Part shown: positions 1 to 8,292 of the stretch, in pieces
Numbering within the stretch: position 1 is the first letter of the stretch
How the letters are laid out: the number at the start of each line of letters is the position of its first letter
NCBI GenBank assembly: GCA_020860905.1
Contig: JAJBTJ010000053.1
Coordinates: forward strand, 1 to 37,725
Length of the DNA stretch: 37,725 bases
Direction of reading: 5' to 3'
Source of the DNA: Parabacteroides sp.
GTDB lineage: Bacteria > Bacteroidota > Bacteroidia > Bacteroidales > Tannerellaceae
Position numbers and translations under genes: made by a program
The notes under the pieces: generated by a model
Told to the model about the DNA's origin: nothing
Database searches by the model: none
The model's input: the letters and a program-made list of their open reading frames with translations, nothing else

Positions 1-78
1 TGTTGACAGAGTGGATATGGATTATAAAGGAGATGGAGAAAGGTAACAGAGGGAAAAGTAGAGATTATTATACACACA

Positions 79-133
79 AAAAACTACATACACGATTGTT
101 GCTTTTAACGGCAAAAACGGGTATGTAGTTTTT
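79..133. terminator. Bidirectional hairpin terminator
   Basis: A perfect 13-bp inverted repeat (AAAAACTACATAC at 79-91, GTATGTAGTTTTT at 121-133) encloses a 29-nt loop. Each arm gives a run of at least five U on the transcript of either strand, so it can terminate the immunity-type gene on the minus strand and any plus-strand gene left of the window. The first 78 bases hold no recognisable gene. Confidence 0.7.
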
Positions 134-151
134 ATAGAAAGGAGTATAGGG

Positions 152-204
152 CGTACCGGTGCCTGTGTGCAGGTAAACGTGTACAGGCAGTTTTAACCGG
201 TACG
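152..204. repeat. Two-step inverted repeat (RNA hairpin)
   Basis: CGTACCGGT (152-160) pairs with ACCGGTACG (196-204), and inside it GCCTGT (161-166) pairs with ACAGGC (183-188). The two stems stack on one side, with a small bulge on the other. It lies just past the stop codon of the minus-strand gene and has no U-run, so it may be a 3' stabilising hairpin ahead of the terminator at 79-133. The role is inferred. Confidence 0.5.
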
Positions 205-215
205 GATAAAATATG

Positions 216-1214
216 TTATTCTTCCTCTTCGCGGAACACCCCGTTCTCGTCGCGGTAAAACGCCGAGCCGTACGGAGCGTTCAGCAGGGGGATAATATCG
301 CGGTCGTAATTACAAATCGTATTCAGGTGGTAGATTTCCGAGTGGGCGGCATCGTCTAAATAGGCATCGTCTTCGTCGCCGGCAAAGAAACGCCAGCCGC
401 TATCGGGTACGTCGCCGTCAGGCGCTTCGCGGTACATATACCCTACCTGGCAACCGTCTACAGTAATCCGGTCGGTCGCGATACAACCCGGCGCGTCTTT
501 CCAGTCGGGAAGTAATTCTTCTATTTCCCCGGCCGAAAGAACGAATTCCTTGTCCGACGGCACGAATCCTTCGCAGGCATTCGCCCGCTCGTTGTTTACT
601 ATCACTATCCGGTCGTCCATCTGGTCGAGCAACGCTTCGGCCGTATAAGCCAACTTGTAGTTCATTTCTTCTTCGTACAGCGGAATTACCTGGTAAAAGT
701 TTACTTCGCTGCCGTCCGGTAGGGGGCAGACATGCGCTTTTTCGTCGAAGAGCGCCGGGCTTATCAGCAGTACGCCCGTAAAACGGGTATTGTCGGCAAA
801 CGGCTCGCCGTTCGGAACCGTATGCCCCCAGCCTAACCAGCTTTCTTCCTCGAGCGGGAGGCGCGCCAGGATTTTAAGCCACCGCAGCGGCCAGTACCAT
901 TTTTCTTCGTGGCTGTTTATCTGCCAGTCGGGAGGCAAGCAAACCGCTACTTCGGCCCGGTCGAGCTTTTCGTCGGCCAATTCTTCGGGTACGTTCATCC
1001 GGTGGGCGCCCATACCCATCGTAACCAGGGTGTAGTAATTCCGTTCGGAAGTAGGCGGGATGATGGCGATATCTACATGAATATCGGGCGAAACGATTTC
1101 ATGGAACACTTGTTCGTATTTTCCGAAGTGCTGCGCAATGTGGTTTTCTACCGCTTCTATTTCCCGCTCGGTATACATTTCAGGATTGTACGTGCTTTCA
1201 TTTTCTTCTTTCAT
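216..1214 (-). CDS. SUFU-domain plus DUF2185 (Imm33-type) protein
   Basis: A 332-residue cytoplasmic protein without signal peptide or membrane segment. Residues about 25-200 look like the suppressor-of-fused (SUFU) fold, with the stretches YYTLVTMGMGAHRM and LGWGHTVPNGEPF. Residues about 235-325 look like DUF2185/Imm33, with the stretch DSGWRFFAGDED. Both families occur as immunity proteins against polymorphic toxins in bacteria, so the inferred role is neutralising a secreted or contact-delivered toxin. No toxin gene is adjacent in the window, which makes this an orphan; the other side is outside the view. The protein is strongly acidic, which is common for immunity proteins. The start is the only good ATG and has a promoter-like pair about 50 nt upstream. 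Family assignment is from memory of the motifs, and the function is inferred. Confidence 0.8.
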   Translation of the reverse strand: MKEENESTYNPEMYTEREIEAVENHIAQHFGKYEQVFHEIVSPDIHVDIAIIPPTSERNYYTLVTMGMGAHRMNVPEELADEKLDRAEVAVCLPPDWQINSHEEKWYWPLRWLKILARLPLEEESWLGWGHTVPNGEPFADNTRFTGVLLISPALFDEKAHVCPLPDGSEVNFYQVIPLYEEEMNYKLAYTAEALLDQMDDRIVIVNNERANACEGFVPSDKEFVLSAGEIEELLPDWKDAPGCIATDRITVDGCQVGYMYREAPDGDVPDSGWRFFAGDEDDAYLDDAAHSEIYHLNTICNYDRDIIPLLNAPYGSAFYRDENGVFREEEE

Positions 1215-1264
1215 AAGTTACGCAGGGTTTAACGTGTTGTTTCTATAAAGTATGATTATCAGTG

Positions 1265-1293
1265 CGAATATACGCATTTCCGGAATAAAGCAA
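1265..1293 (-). promoter_or_regulatory. Probable promoter of the SUFU-Imm33 gene
   Basis: Read on the minus strand, TTG (1293-1291) is followed after 18 nt by TATATTCG (1272-1265), one mismatch from the Bacteroides -7 consensus TAnnTTTG. The spacing is one base under the usual 19-21. The leader to the ATG would be roughly 45 nt. Confidence 0.4.
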
Positions 1294-1375
1294 GTAGGAG
1301 AAGACAGTTCTTTTTGGAAAAGAGTTTTTTAAGAAAACCCGGCTTTCCCGGCAAAGAGTGACATTCTTCCTTACC

Positions 1376-1416
1376 GGGCCGGTGCAGCCCGTTGCCAGAA
1401 CGGCCCTTCATTTTTT
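1376..1416 (+). terminator. Terminator-like hairpin without an obvious upstream gene
   Basis: GGGCCG (1376-1381) pairs with CGGCCC (1401-1406), and six T follow at 1411-1416. No plus-strand gene lies upstream between 1215 and 1375, where I see no coding region. It could end a short unannotated transcript or be fortuitous. The 64-codon ORF at 1435-1629 runs through the promoter below and is not credible as a gene. Confidence 0.3.
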
Positions 1417-1475
1417 ATCGTACATTCGGAAAGGGTGCTAATTAAAACTAATTTTTGGCAAACCCGGCTGTCCTG

Positions 1476-1508
1476 TTTGTATATTTCGAGGGATTTTGAA
1501 TATTTTTG
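1476..1508 (+). promoter_or_regulatory. Promoter of the HEAT-DUF1080 gene
   Basis: TTTG (1476-1479), a 21-nt spacer and TATTTTTG (1501-1508) fit the Bacteroidota sigma-ABfr consensus in sequence and spacing. Transcription should begin near 1515, giving a leader of about 240 nt before the ATG at 1753. Confidence 0.65.
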
Positions 1509-1515
1509 TTTCAAA

Positions 1516-1588
1516 TGCGAAGATAAGTTGCGTGCAGGCATAGCCGGAGCAAGCCGGTTTGTGCCTTTCGATAAGCGTTATCTTCGTA
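1516..1588 (+). promoter_or_regulatory. Structured RNA element in the 5' leader
   Basis: Right at the expected transcript start the sequence folds into one long hairpin. TGCGAAGATAA (1516-1526) pairs with TTATCTTCGTA (1578-1588) over 11 bp including one G-U. AGGCA (1536-1540) pairs with TGCCT (1562-1566), and CCGG (1544-1547) pairs with CCGG (1554-1557) around the loop AGCAAG. I do not recognise a known riboswitch class. It could stabilise the mRNA, act as a cis-regulator, or be a small RNA sharing the promoter. The rest of the leader (1589-1752) has no clear feature. Confidence 0.5.
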
Positions 1589-1752
1589 GCAGGCCGGGAT
1601 TATCGGCATTACAGACCTATGTAAATTAAGAAGAAAGTCGTATCATGAAAAACAACCGGGCTGTTTCTTTGCGGCTTGTTCCTTGCTTTCGTCCGCCAGA
1701 AGCGGGAGTGGCCTGTTGGATGAAGAAAAACAATCCATAAAATAACTACCTT

Positions 1753-4700
1753 ATGAAATTTATTTATTCTACGCTTATTGCGATGTTCTTTTCCGTCGCG
1801 GCGCTTTCCGCCCAGACGCAACGTACGGTAAAGACGACCGTTGCCGATGTGCTGGCACAAATGGATAACCTGCGTCGCGGCGAGTCCGGCAAATTGATGG
1901 CCGATTTAGCGGCTGCTTACGGAAAAGCGTTGCAAACCGTTACCGGTACCGCAGCGAAGGCGTTTTTTATCACCCGATTGCAACAAATAGGGAGCAGCGA
2001 AAGCGTGCCCATGCTCCGGAAATACCTTTCCGACCCCGCTTTATGCGCCAACACGGCCGCCGCATTGGGTGCGATAGGCGGTACGGAGGCCGGCAATGCA
2101 TTGCTCGAAGCGCTTCCTGCTTCGGAAGGAACCTGCCGGGAAGCCCTGCTTGATGCTGTGGCCGCTACGGAAGTGCCCGGTGCGGAAAAAGCTTTGCTGG
2201 CTTTAACGGAAACGAACGCCGTAGAAACGGATAAGGCGCTTGCGCGGGCACTGGGCCGTTGCGGGTCGGACGCTTCGCTGGATTGGCTGGCCGGAAAGGC
2301 GAAACACGCCGGGTATGCGTGGGAGCCCGGAGGAATTACCGCTTCGTATGTGGCTTTGCTGAAAAGAACCGGAGAGCAGGGAAATGCGGCCCGGGTGGCG
2401 AAAGATGCCTCTGCGTTATTGAAAAATGCCGCCAAGGCTGGCGAGATGCAGACGCGGGCAGCCGCATTGGAGGTCCTTTTTTCGGTAAAGAAAGGCGAAG
2501 AAGCGGCTTTATTGCTCGCAGCTTTAAACGACCCCGACCGCGCCTTCCGGCAAGCTGCTTTGCAGGGCGCCTCGGGAATCCGGGAAGCGGAAGCCTATAA
2601 GGAAATTATCAAACGCCTGCCGAAATTCAAGCCGGAAGTAAAGGCCGACGTATTAAACTGGATTGCTTCCCAGGGCGCTCAACCCGAAGTAGCCCGGACC
2701 ATCCGGACATTGGAAATCAAATATGAGCTCCCGGCGCTTTTAGTGTTGCAAAATCAGTTGAAAGATACGGATTTCGAAGTGAAAAAAGCGGCCGCCTGGG
2801 CGCTGGTAAAGGTGCGCGACCGGGGAGCTGTTCCGTTGTTGGTCGGGTTGCTCGGCAGCGACGATGCCGGGCTTACGGCCTTGGGACAGGCTACCCTGGA
2901 GGCATTCGACGACGATGTATCCACCCAGGTGGCGCGCGCCGTTCCTTCGCTCCCGAACCGGGGGAAGATAGCTGCCCTCGAAATACTGGCGCTCCGGAAA
3001 GCGAACGACAATGTGAATACGGTATATAATTTGGTTGCTTCGTCCGACAAAGAAGTGAAAATAGCCGCTTTGCGCGCACTGAAAGAGGTGGTTACCGGCA
3101 AGGAACTAATCCGGTTGTTCGGCATGTTGCAGCAGGCGCCGACGGAAGACGTGCCGGCCATACAGGAGGCGATTGCCGCCGCTCTCGCCGGCCGGTCGCC
3201 GCGCGAACAACTGAATACGATAATCGAGCAGATGTACCGGGCAGGCGACAGTAAGAAATACTTATTCTATCCTCTTTTGGCGCGTACGGGCGAAGCAAAG
3301 GCGTTGGAGATAATCCTGTCCGGTTTTCGAACGGGAACCGGCGTAACGAAAGAAGCAGCTTTTGCCGCGTTGACTCGCTTCGAAGGAACCGGAGCGCTCG
3401 ACGAATTGCTGGCCATCGGTGCCGGTTCGCCGGATGCAGCCGTTTCCGCGCAGGCGTTGGATGCCTATGTACACCAGGTAGCCGTTTCGGGTATGACAGC
3501 CGAGAACCGGTTGATTTTTTTACGTAAAGCGATGGAAGTGACCCGCAACGATGCGCAGCGGATTCCGGTTTTGCAGGAAATTGCAAAAACCGGCTCGTTC
3601 CAGGCGTTGCTGTATGCCGGTTCGTTTTTGGAGGATAACGCTTTGCAACAGGTAGCGGCGCACGCGGTTATCGACATCGCGCTGGCGCACCCGGAATATG
3701 CGGGGCCCGACATTAAGCGTTTGCTCGAACGGGCTGCCGCAGTAGTAACCGGGCCGGATGCGGCTGCGAAACGCCAGGCGGTAGCTGCGTGGTTGGAAGA
3801 AGCGCCGGCCGGCGGCTTCGTTTCGATGTTCAACGGACGTGACCTGACCGGTTGGAAAGGATTGGTGGGTACGCCGCTTACGCGCGCCCGGATGAGTGCC
3901 GCACAGTTGGTGAAAGCACAAGCCAAGGCCGACGAAACGGCCCGGCGCGACTGGAAAGTGGAGAACGGTTGCCTGGTTTTCGAAGGCGACGGATTCGATA
4001 ACTTGTGTACCGAAAAGCCATACGGCGATTTCGAGATGTACGTGGATTGGCGGCTCGACCCGGCCGGCCCCGAAGCCGATGCCGGCATTTACCTGCGGGG
4101 TACGCCTCAGGTGCAGATATGGGATACGGCTCGCGTAAAAGTAGGTGCGCAGGTAGGTTCGGGCGGCTTGTACAACAACCGCGTCAACCCGAGCAAACCG
4201 TTGAAGGTGGCCGATAATCGCTTGGGGGAATGGAATACCTTCTTTATCCGGATGGTGGGCGACCGTGTAACGGTTTACCTCAACGGCGAACTGGTAACCG
4301 ATAACGTGATTCTGGAAAATTACTGGGATGCCGCCCTGCCGGTGCCACCGGTCGAACAAATCGAATTGCAGGCGCACGGCAGCAAAGTGTATTACCGGAA
4401 CTTGTATATCCGCGAACTGGAGCGTCCGGAACCGTTCCGGTTGCCGGCGGAGGAAGAAAAGGCGGGGTTCCGCGTCCTGTTCGACGGCACGAATATGCAC
4501 GAATGGACGGGCAATACCCGCGATTATGTGCTGGAAAACGGCTGTATCGTGATGCATCCCACGCAAAGTTTCGGCGGTAATTTGTATACGAAAAACGAGT
4601 TCGCCGATTTTATTTACCGGTTCGAATTCTGTCTTACCCCGGCGGCCAACAACGGAGTGGGCATCCGTACGCCGATGGAAGGCGATGCGGCTTATGTGGG

Positions 4701-5040
4701 TATGGAAGTGCAGATACTGGATTGCGAGCATCCGGTATACAAAGATATTACCCCGTTGCAGCATCACGGCTCGGTGTACGGTATTCTTCCGGCCATGGAG
4801 CATGCCTGTAATCCGGTAGGCGAATGGAATACCGAAGAGATTATGGCTTGCGGCGACCGGATACGGGTTACGGTAAACGGCGTAGTGGTTGTCGACGGAA
4901 ATATCCGGGAAGCGGTAAAGAACGGTACGCCCGACGGACAGGAGCATCCGGGGTTATTCAATAAAAAAGGGCATATCGGTTTCCTGGGACACGGCTCGGA
5001 AGTAAAGTTCCGGAATATCCGTATCAAGGAGTTGAAATAA
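1753..5040 (+). CDS. Secreted HEAT-repeat protein with two DUF1080 (3-keto-disaccharide hydrolase) domains
   Basis: A 1095-residue protein with an N-terminal type I signal peptide (cleavage likely after ALSA, before QT) and no lipobox. Residues about 30-680 are alanine- and leucine-rich helical repeats of HEAT type. Two DUF1080 domains follow, with the family opening FNGRDLTGW near residue 692 and FDGTNMHEW near residue 907, each ending in YYRNLYIREL or FRNIRIKEL. DUF1080 (PF06439) has a concanavalin-like fold, and some members hydrolyse 3-keto-glycosides. The tandem pair on a long HEAT scaffold suggests a large periplasmic or surface enzyme acting on an oxidised sugar; the substrate is unknown. 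No oxidoreductase partner is adjacent. The gene stands alone between its own promoter and a strong terminator. The large ORFs on the opposite strand are shadows. Confidence 0.88.
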   Translation: MKFIYSTLIAMFFSVAALSAQTQRTVKTTVADVLAQMDNLRRGESGKLMADLAAAYGKALQTVTGTAAKAFFITRLQQIGSSESVPMLRKYLSDPALCANTAAALGAIGGTEAGNALLEALPASEGTCREALLDAVAATEVPGAEKALLALTETNAVETDKALARALGRCGSDASLDWLAGKAKHAGYAWEPGGITASYVALLKRTGEQGNAARVAKDASALLKNAAKAGEMQTRAAALEVLFSVKKGEEAALLLAALNDPDRAFRQAALQGASGIREAEAYKEIIKRLPKFKPEVKADVLNWIASQGAQPEVARTIRTLEIKYELPALLVLQNQLKDTDFEVKKAAAWALVKVRDRGAVPLLVGLLGSDDAGLTALGQATLEAFDDDVSTQVARAVPSLPNRGKIAALEILALRKANDNVNTVYNLVASSDKEVKIAALRALKEVVTGKELIRLFGMLQQAPTEDVPAIQEAIAAALAGRSPREQLNTIIEQMYRAGDSKKYLFYPLLARTGEAKALEIILSGFRTGTGVTKEAAFAALTRFEGTGALDELLAIGAGSPDAAVSAQALDAYVHQVAVSGMTAENRLIFLRKAMEVTRNDAQRIPVLQEIAKTGSFQALLYAGSFLEDNALQQVAAHAVIDIALAHPEYAGPDIKRLLERAAAVVTGPDAAAKRQAVAAWLEEAPAGGFVSMFNGRDLTGWKGLVGTPLTRARMSAAQLVKAQAKADETARRDWKVENGCLVFEGDGFDNLCTEKPYGDFEMYVDWRLDPAGPEADAGIYLRGTPQVQIWDTARVKVGAQVGSGGLYNNRVNPSKPLKVADNRLGEWNTFFIRMVGDRVTVYLNGELVTDNVILENYWDAALPVPPVEQIELQAHGSKVYYRNLYIRELERPEPFRLPAEEEKAGFRVLFDGTNMHEWTGNTRDYVLENGCIVMHPTQSFGGNLYTKNEFADFIYRFEFCLTPAANNGVGIRTPMEGDAAYVGMEVQILDCEHPVYKDITPLQHHGSVYGILPAMEHACNPVGEWNTEEIMACGDRIRVTVNGVVVVDGNIREAVKNGTPDGQEHPGLFNKKGHIGFLGHGSEVKFRNIRIKELK

Positions 5041-5110
5041 GGAATCAAGTATACTTGCGGGAAGAACGAAATCCGGTGTGGCGGATGCTTTTCGCAGCAG
5101 GTCAGCTAAA

Positions 5111-5147
5111 CGAGGCGGGGCGAAGGTCAAGGTCCCGCCTCGTTTTT
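5111..5147 (+). terminator. Rho-independent terminator of the HEAT-DUF1080 gene
   Basis: CGAGGCGGG (5111-5119) and CCCGCCTCG (5134-5142) form a perfect 9-bp GC-rich stem followed by TTTTT (5143-5147), about 70 nt after the stop codon. The remaining bases to the end of recQ show nothing else. Confidence 0.85.
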
Positions 5148-5293
5148 GTTATGTAGGGGGTATCCAATCCCGTAGCCCTATACATCTTATTTATGCGGCA
5201 TCATTAAGGATGTTACCGGTGTTTAATCCGGTTTCCTGCTGTCGCTTTTTCGTTTTCTCATACAGGAAAACTTATTTGCAGGTTGCCGCCCCG

Positions 5294-7114
5294 CTACTTT
5301 TCCGGCAAATGCAATACGAAACGAATCAGCTCTACGAATACCGGGCCGTATCTTTCCCGCTTACGGTCGCCTACGCCGCTTATCCGGCCGAACTCGTCCA
5401 GGCTCACCGGGCGTTGTGCTACCATTTCGCTCAGCGACTGGTCGTTGAAAATCAGGTAAGGCGGCACCCCTTCTTTCCGGGCTATACGCGAACGGAGTTG
5501 CCGCAAGGCGTCCGCCAGCGTTTCTTCGGCGGAACTGCCAGCGCGCGGACGTATCTTGCCGCCCTTCGATGCTTTTCCTGGAGCCGTTTCCTTTTCCTGC
5601 GGACGTACGACGGCCAGGGTGGCTTTTTGCCCTTCGAAGAGTACTTTGTTTCCTAACGGGGTAACTTTCAGGGTATTTGCGTGCGCGTAATCTATTTCCA
5701 GGTAGCCTAATTGGAGCATCTGGTGCAGGTATTCGTGCCATTCCCGGTACGATACGTCTTTTCCCGCCCCGTAGGTTTTCAATAAATTATACCCTTTGGA
5801 GAGGATTTCGTTGCGGTACGAACCCCGGAGGATGTCGATAACCGTTTGCATGCCGACCTGTTGTCCGGTGCGTACTACGGCGCTCAGCGCCTTTTGTACC
5901 AACACGGTACCGTCGAACCGGCGGGGCGGATGCAAGCACACGTCGCAATTGCCGCAATCGTGCTCCACTTCTTCGTTGAAATAATTCAGCAGGATACGGC
6001 GGCGGCACACATCGCTTTCGCAATAACGCTGCATCCGTTGCAGCTTTTCGAGGTTGATTTCGCTCTGGCCGCTTTCTTCCGCGAACTTCCGCAACGTAAT
6101 TACGTCGGCGTAGTTGTAAAACAAGAGCGCTTCGCTTTTCAGCCCGTCCCGGCCGGCACGTCCGATTTCCTGATAATATCCCTCGATACATTTCGGCATG
6201 TTGTAGTGGATTACCCACCGGACATTGCTTTTATCGATACCCATGCCGAAAGCGATGGTGGCGCATACCACCTTGATGCGGTCGTTGATAAAGTCGTTTT
6301 GCGCTTTTTCGCGCAATTCGGCCGGCATACCGGCATGGTAAGCCGAAGCGTCGATACCGGCGGCCGATAACCGCTCGGCTAGGTTTTCGGTTGTTTTACG
6401 CGACAGACAGTAAATGATGCCGCTTTGTCCGTGCCGCGCCCGGATAAACTGGATGATGGCTTTGCTTTTTTCCCTGCCGCCGAGCCCCGGCAATACCGTG
6501 AGGCTGAGGTTGGGGCGGTCGAACGACGAGATAAAAACCTTCGGGTCGCGCAGGCGGAGTTGCTCGATAATATCGGTTCGGGTAATTTTGTCGGCCGTAG
6601 CAGTAAGCGCCATAATCGGTACTTGCGGAAACCGTTCTTTCAAAATGGCCAGTTGGGTGTACTCCGGACGGAAGTCGTGCCCCCATTGCGAGATGCAGTG
6701 CGCTTCGTCGACGGCAATCAGCGAAAGGTCGAGGCGCGACAACAAATAGTCCGTTTCGGCCATCAGCCGCTCGGGCGAGATATAAAGCAGCTTGATTTTC
6801 CCCTGGATGCATAATTGCTTGATTTGCTGCCGTTCTTCCTCGCTTTGCGAGCTGTTGAGGGCGGCGGCCGGAATGCCGTTGGAAACGAGTCCTTCCACCT
6901 GGTCTTTCATCAGGGCGATAAGAGGCGAGATAACTACGGCCGTACCCGGCAGGTAAATGGCGGGTAACTGGAAACAAATGGATTTGCCTCCGCCGGTGGG
7001 CATCAGCACCAGGGCGTCTTTTTTCAGCAGGATATGGCGGATAATTTCCGCTTGCAGAGGGCGGAACGAAGTGTAGCCGAAAAACTTTTTAAGTAAAAGC
7101 GATAATTCTTTCAT
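5294..7114 (-). CDS. recQ: ATP-dependent DNA helicase RecQ
   Basis: A 606-residue 3'-5' superfamily 2 helicase, close to the length of E. coli RecQ. Visible motifs are Walker A with GGGKS (41-45), the DEAH box (136-139) followed by CISQWGHDFRP, motif III LTATAD, and motif VI QEIGRAGRDG near 315-324. The zinc-binding cysteines C370, C387, C390 and C393 keep the family spacing. A winged-helix RQC region follows, then an HRDC domain (about 525-600) with the motif FGRISGVG. It unwinds DNA in recombination and replication-fork repair. It is transcribed alone, converging on the DUF1080 gene. The start ATG gives the typical short N-terminus before the FRPLQ motif. The assignment is firm. Confidence 0.97.
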   Translation of the reverse strand: MKELSLLLKKFFGYTSFRPLQAEIIRHILLKKDALVLMPTGGGKSICFQLPAIYLPGTAVVISPLIALMKDQVEGLVSNGIPAAALNSSQSEEERQQIKQLCIQGKIKLLYISPERLMAETDYLLSRLDLSLIAVDEAHCISQWGHDFRPEYTQLAILKERFPQVPIMALTATADKITRTDIIEQLRLRDPKVFISSFDRPNLSLTVLPGLGGREKSKAIIQFIRARHGQSGIIYCLSRKTTENLAERLSAAGIDASAYHAGMPAELREKAQNDFINDRIKVVCATIAFGMGIDKSNVRWVIHYNMPKCIEGYYQEIGRAGRDGLKSEALLFYNYADVITLRKFAEESGQSEINLEKLQRMQRYCESDVCRRRILLNYFNEEVEHDCGNCDVCLHPPRRFDGTVLVQKALSAVVRTGQQVGMQTVIDILRGSYRNEILSKGYNLLKTYGAGKDVSYREWHEYLHQMLQLGYLEIDYAHANTLKVTPLGNKVLFEGQKATLAVVRPQEKETAPGKASKGGKIRPRAGSSAEETLADALRQLRSRIARKEGVPPYLIFNDQSLSEMVAQRPVSLDEFGRISGVGDRKRERYGPVFVELIRFVLHLPEK

Positions 7115-7230
7115 CGTGTAAGGGCTTAGGTAAAGCCACGTTTTTTATTTCAATCGGGAAAATAGGAGCCGGAAACAAAAGCGGGCGCCTGCTTGCCTAT
7201 GACCGGATGATGCCGAGGCGCCCCCTGCTA

Positions 7231-7315
7231 TCGATTCTTTCCTATCTCAAAGATAGTACAACCCCCAGGGCCGTAGCGCCGCCCGTTTTCGATTCTTTTC
7301 TATACAAAAGTAGTA
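7231..7315 (-). promoter_or_regulatory. Two near-identical promoter-like repeats upstream of recQ
   Basis: A 28-bp unit (TCGATTCTTTCCTATCTCAA... at 7231-7258) recurs almost exactly 58 bp later (7289-7315). On the minus strand each copy contains a perfect -7 box, TATCTTTG (7254-7247) and TACTTTTG (7312-7305). No -33 box stands at the right distance in either case. They could be tandem recQ promoters or a duplicated regulator site. The 371-bp stretch 7115-7485 holds no gene. Confidence 0.35.
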
Positions 7316-7398
7316 ATATTTTTTATATTAAAAGGGCGCAAAACCGGCTAATTGGTCTAAAATAATGTTGCATACGGTAAAAGCATCCGCATCTGATT

Positions 7399-7406
7399 TA
7401 TATTTG
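7399..7406 (+). promoter_or_regulatory. -7 box upstream of the metallophosphoesterase gene
   Basis: TATATTTG matches TAnnTTTG exactly and lies 79 nt before the ATG. The nearest TTG (7368-7370) is 28 nt away, too far for the usual -33 element, so only half of the promoter is supported. Confidence 0.35.
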
Positions 7407-7485
7407 TATCTCCTAAGATTAACGGATAAGAACAGGAGTTTTCCCGCTTTTCCGTTGGAAGGATAACTAACCCGTATAGAAATTT

Positions 7486-8292
7486 ATGAAATCCTTGATT
7501 TGTGGTTTGGCTGTTTGTTGCAGCCTGGTTTCGTGCGATGTGTTCGATTACCATCCGTACGATTTGCAGATTGGAAAAGAGTACCGCGATACGAATGCCC
7601 GGAATATCGAGCGCCTCGGGCGGCTTAACGACGGGCGCGACAGTATCCGTTTCGCTTTCATGGGCGATACCCAGCGTTTTTACGACGAAACCGAAGATTT
7701 TATAGAGGCAGTAAATGCCCGCAACGACATCGACTTCGTGATTCACGGCGGCGATGTGTCGGATTTCGGCATGAAGAAGGAATTTCTTTGGCTCGAAGAC
7801 CGGATGCACTCCCTGAAAGTGCCCTATGTAACCTTGTGCGGAAACCACGATATTCTGGGCTCGGGCGAGGAAATTTACCAAGTGGTGTACGGCGACCTGA
7901 ACTTCGCCTTTATTTTCGGGCGCACCAAATTCATCTGCATCAATACCAATGCGCTCGAGTTCGATTACGCCACGCCGGTGCCCGATTTCGAGTTTATCGT
8001 AAAAGAAACCACCGACAGTACCTCTACTGCGTACGATAACACCGTTTTCGTGATGCACGTGGCTCCCGGCGATGTGGAGTTTAACAACAACGTGCTTATT
8101 CCTTTTAAAGAATACACCAAACGGGCGCGGAACCTGCTGTTCTGCCTCCATGCCCACGAACATTCCCTCCAGGAACGGGATATGTTTAACGACGGTGTGA
8201 TGTACTATGGCTGCGAAGCCATCAAGAAACGCAGCTACCTGGTTTTTACCGTGAAACAAAATACCTACAGCTATGAGGTGGTGCGGTTTTAA
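7486..8292 (+). CDS. Metallophosphoesterase lipoprotein
   Basis: A 268-residue protein with a lipoprotein signal (lipobox LVSC, lipidated Cys17), so it is anchored in the envelope. The body is a calcineurin-like metallophosphoesterase with its metal ligands in order: GDTQ (Asp61), HGGDVSD (Asp90), GNHD (Asn120, His121), His191 in VMHVAPGD, and HAHEH (222-226). It hydrolyses phosphomonoester or phosphodiester bonds with a two-metal centre; the substrate cannot be told from sequence. Its last codons overlap the next gene, which encodes a predicted outer-membrane protein, so the two probably form one transcription unit and act in the same compartment. The family call is firm and the substrate unknown. 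Confidence 0.9.
   Translation: MKSLICGLAVCCSLVSCDVFDYHPYDLQIGKEYRDTNARNIERLGRLNDGRDSIRFAFMGDTQRFYDETEDFIEAVNARNDIDFVIHGGDVSDFGMKKEFLWLEDRMHSLKVPYVTLCGNHDILGSGEEIYQVVYGDLNFAFIFGRTKFICINTNALEFDYATPVPDFEFIVKETTDSTSTAYDNTVFVMHVAPGDVEFNNNVLIPFKEYTKRARNLLFCLHAHEHSLQERDMFNDGVMYYGCEAIKKRSYLVFTVKQNTYSYEVVRF

Noticed and set aside
1435-1629. 64-residue ORF upstream of the DUF1080 gene
   Set aside because: It runs through the predicted promoter and hairpin and has no coding character.
3520-4947. 475-residue minus-strand ORF inside the DUF1080 gene
   Set aside because: It is the mirror frame of a clear domain protein, has an unlikely composition and no recognisable motif.
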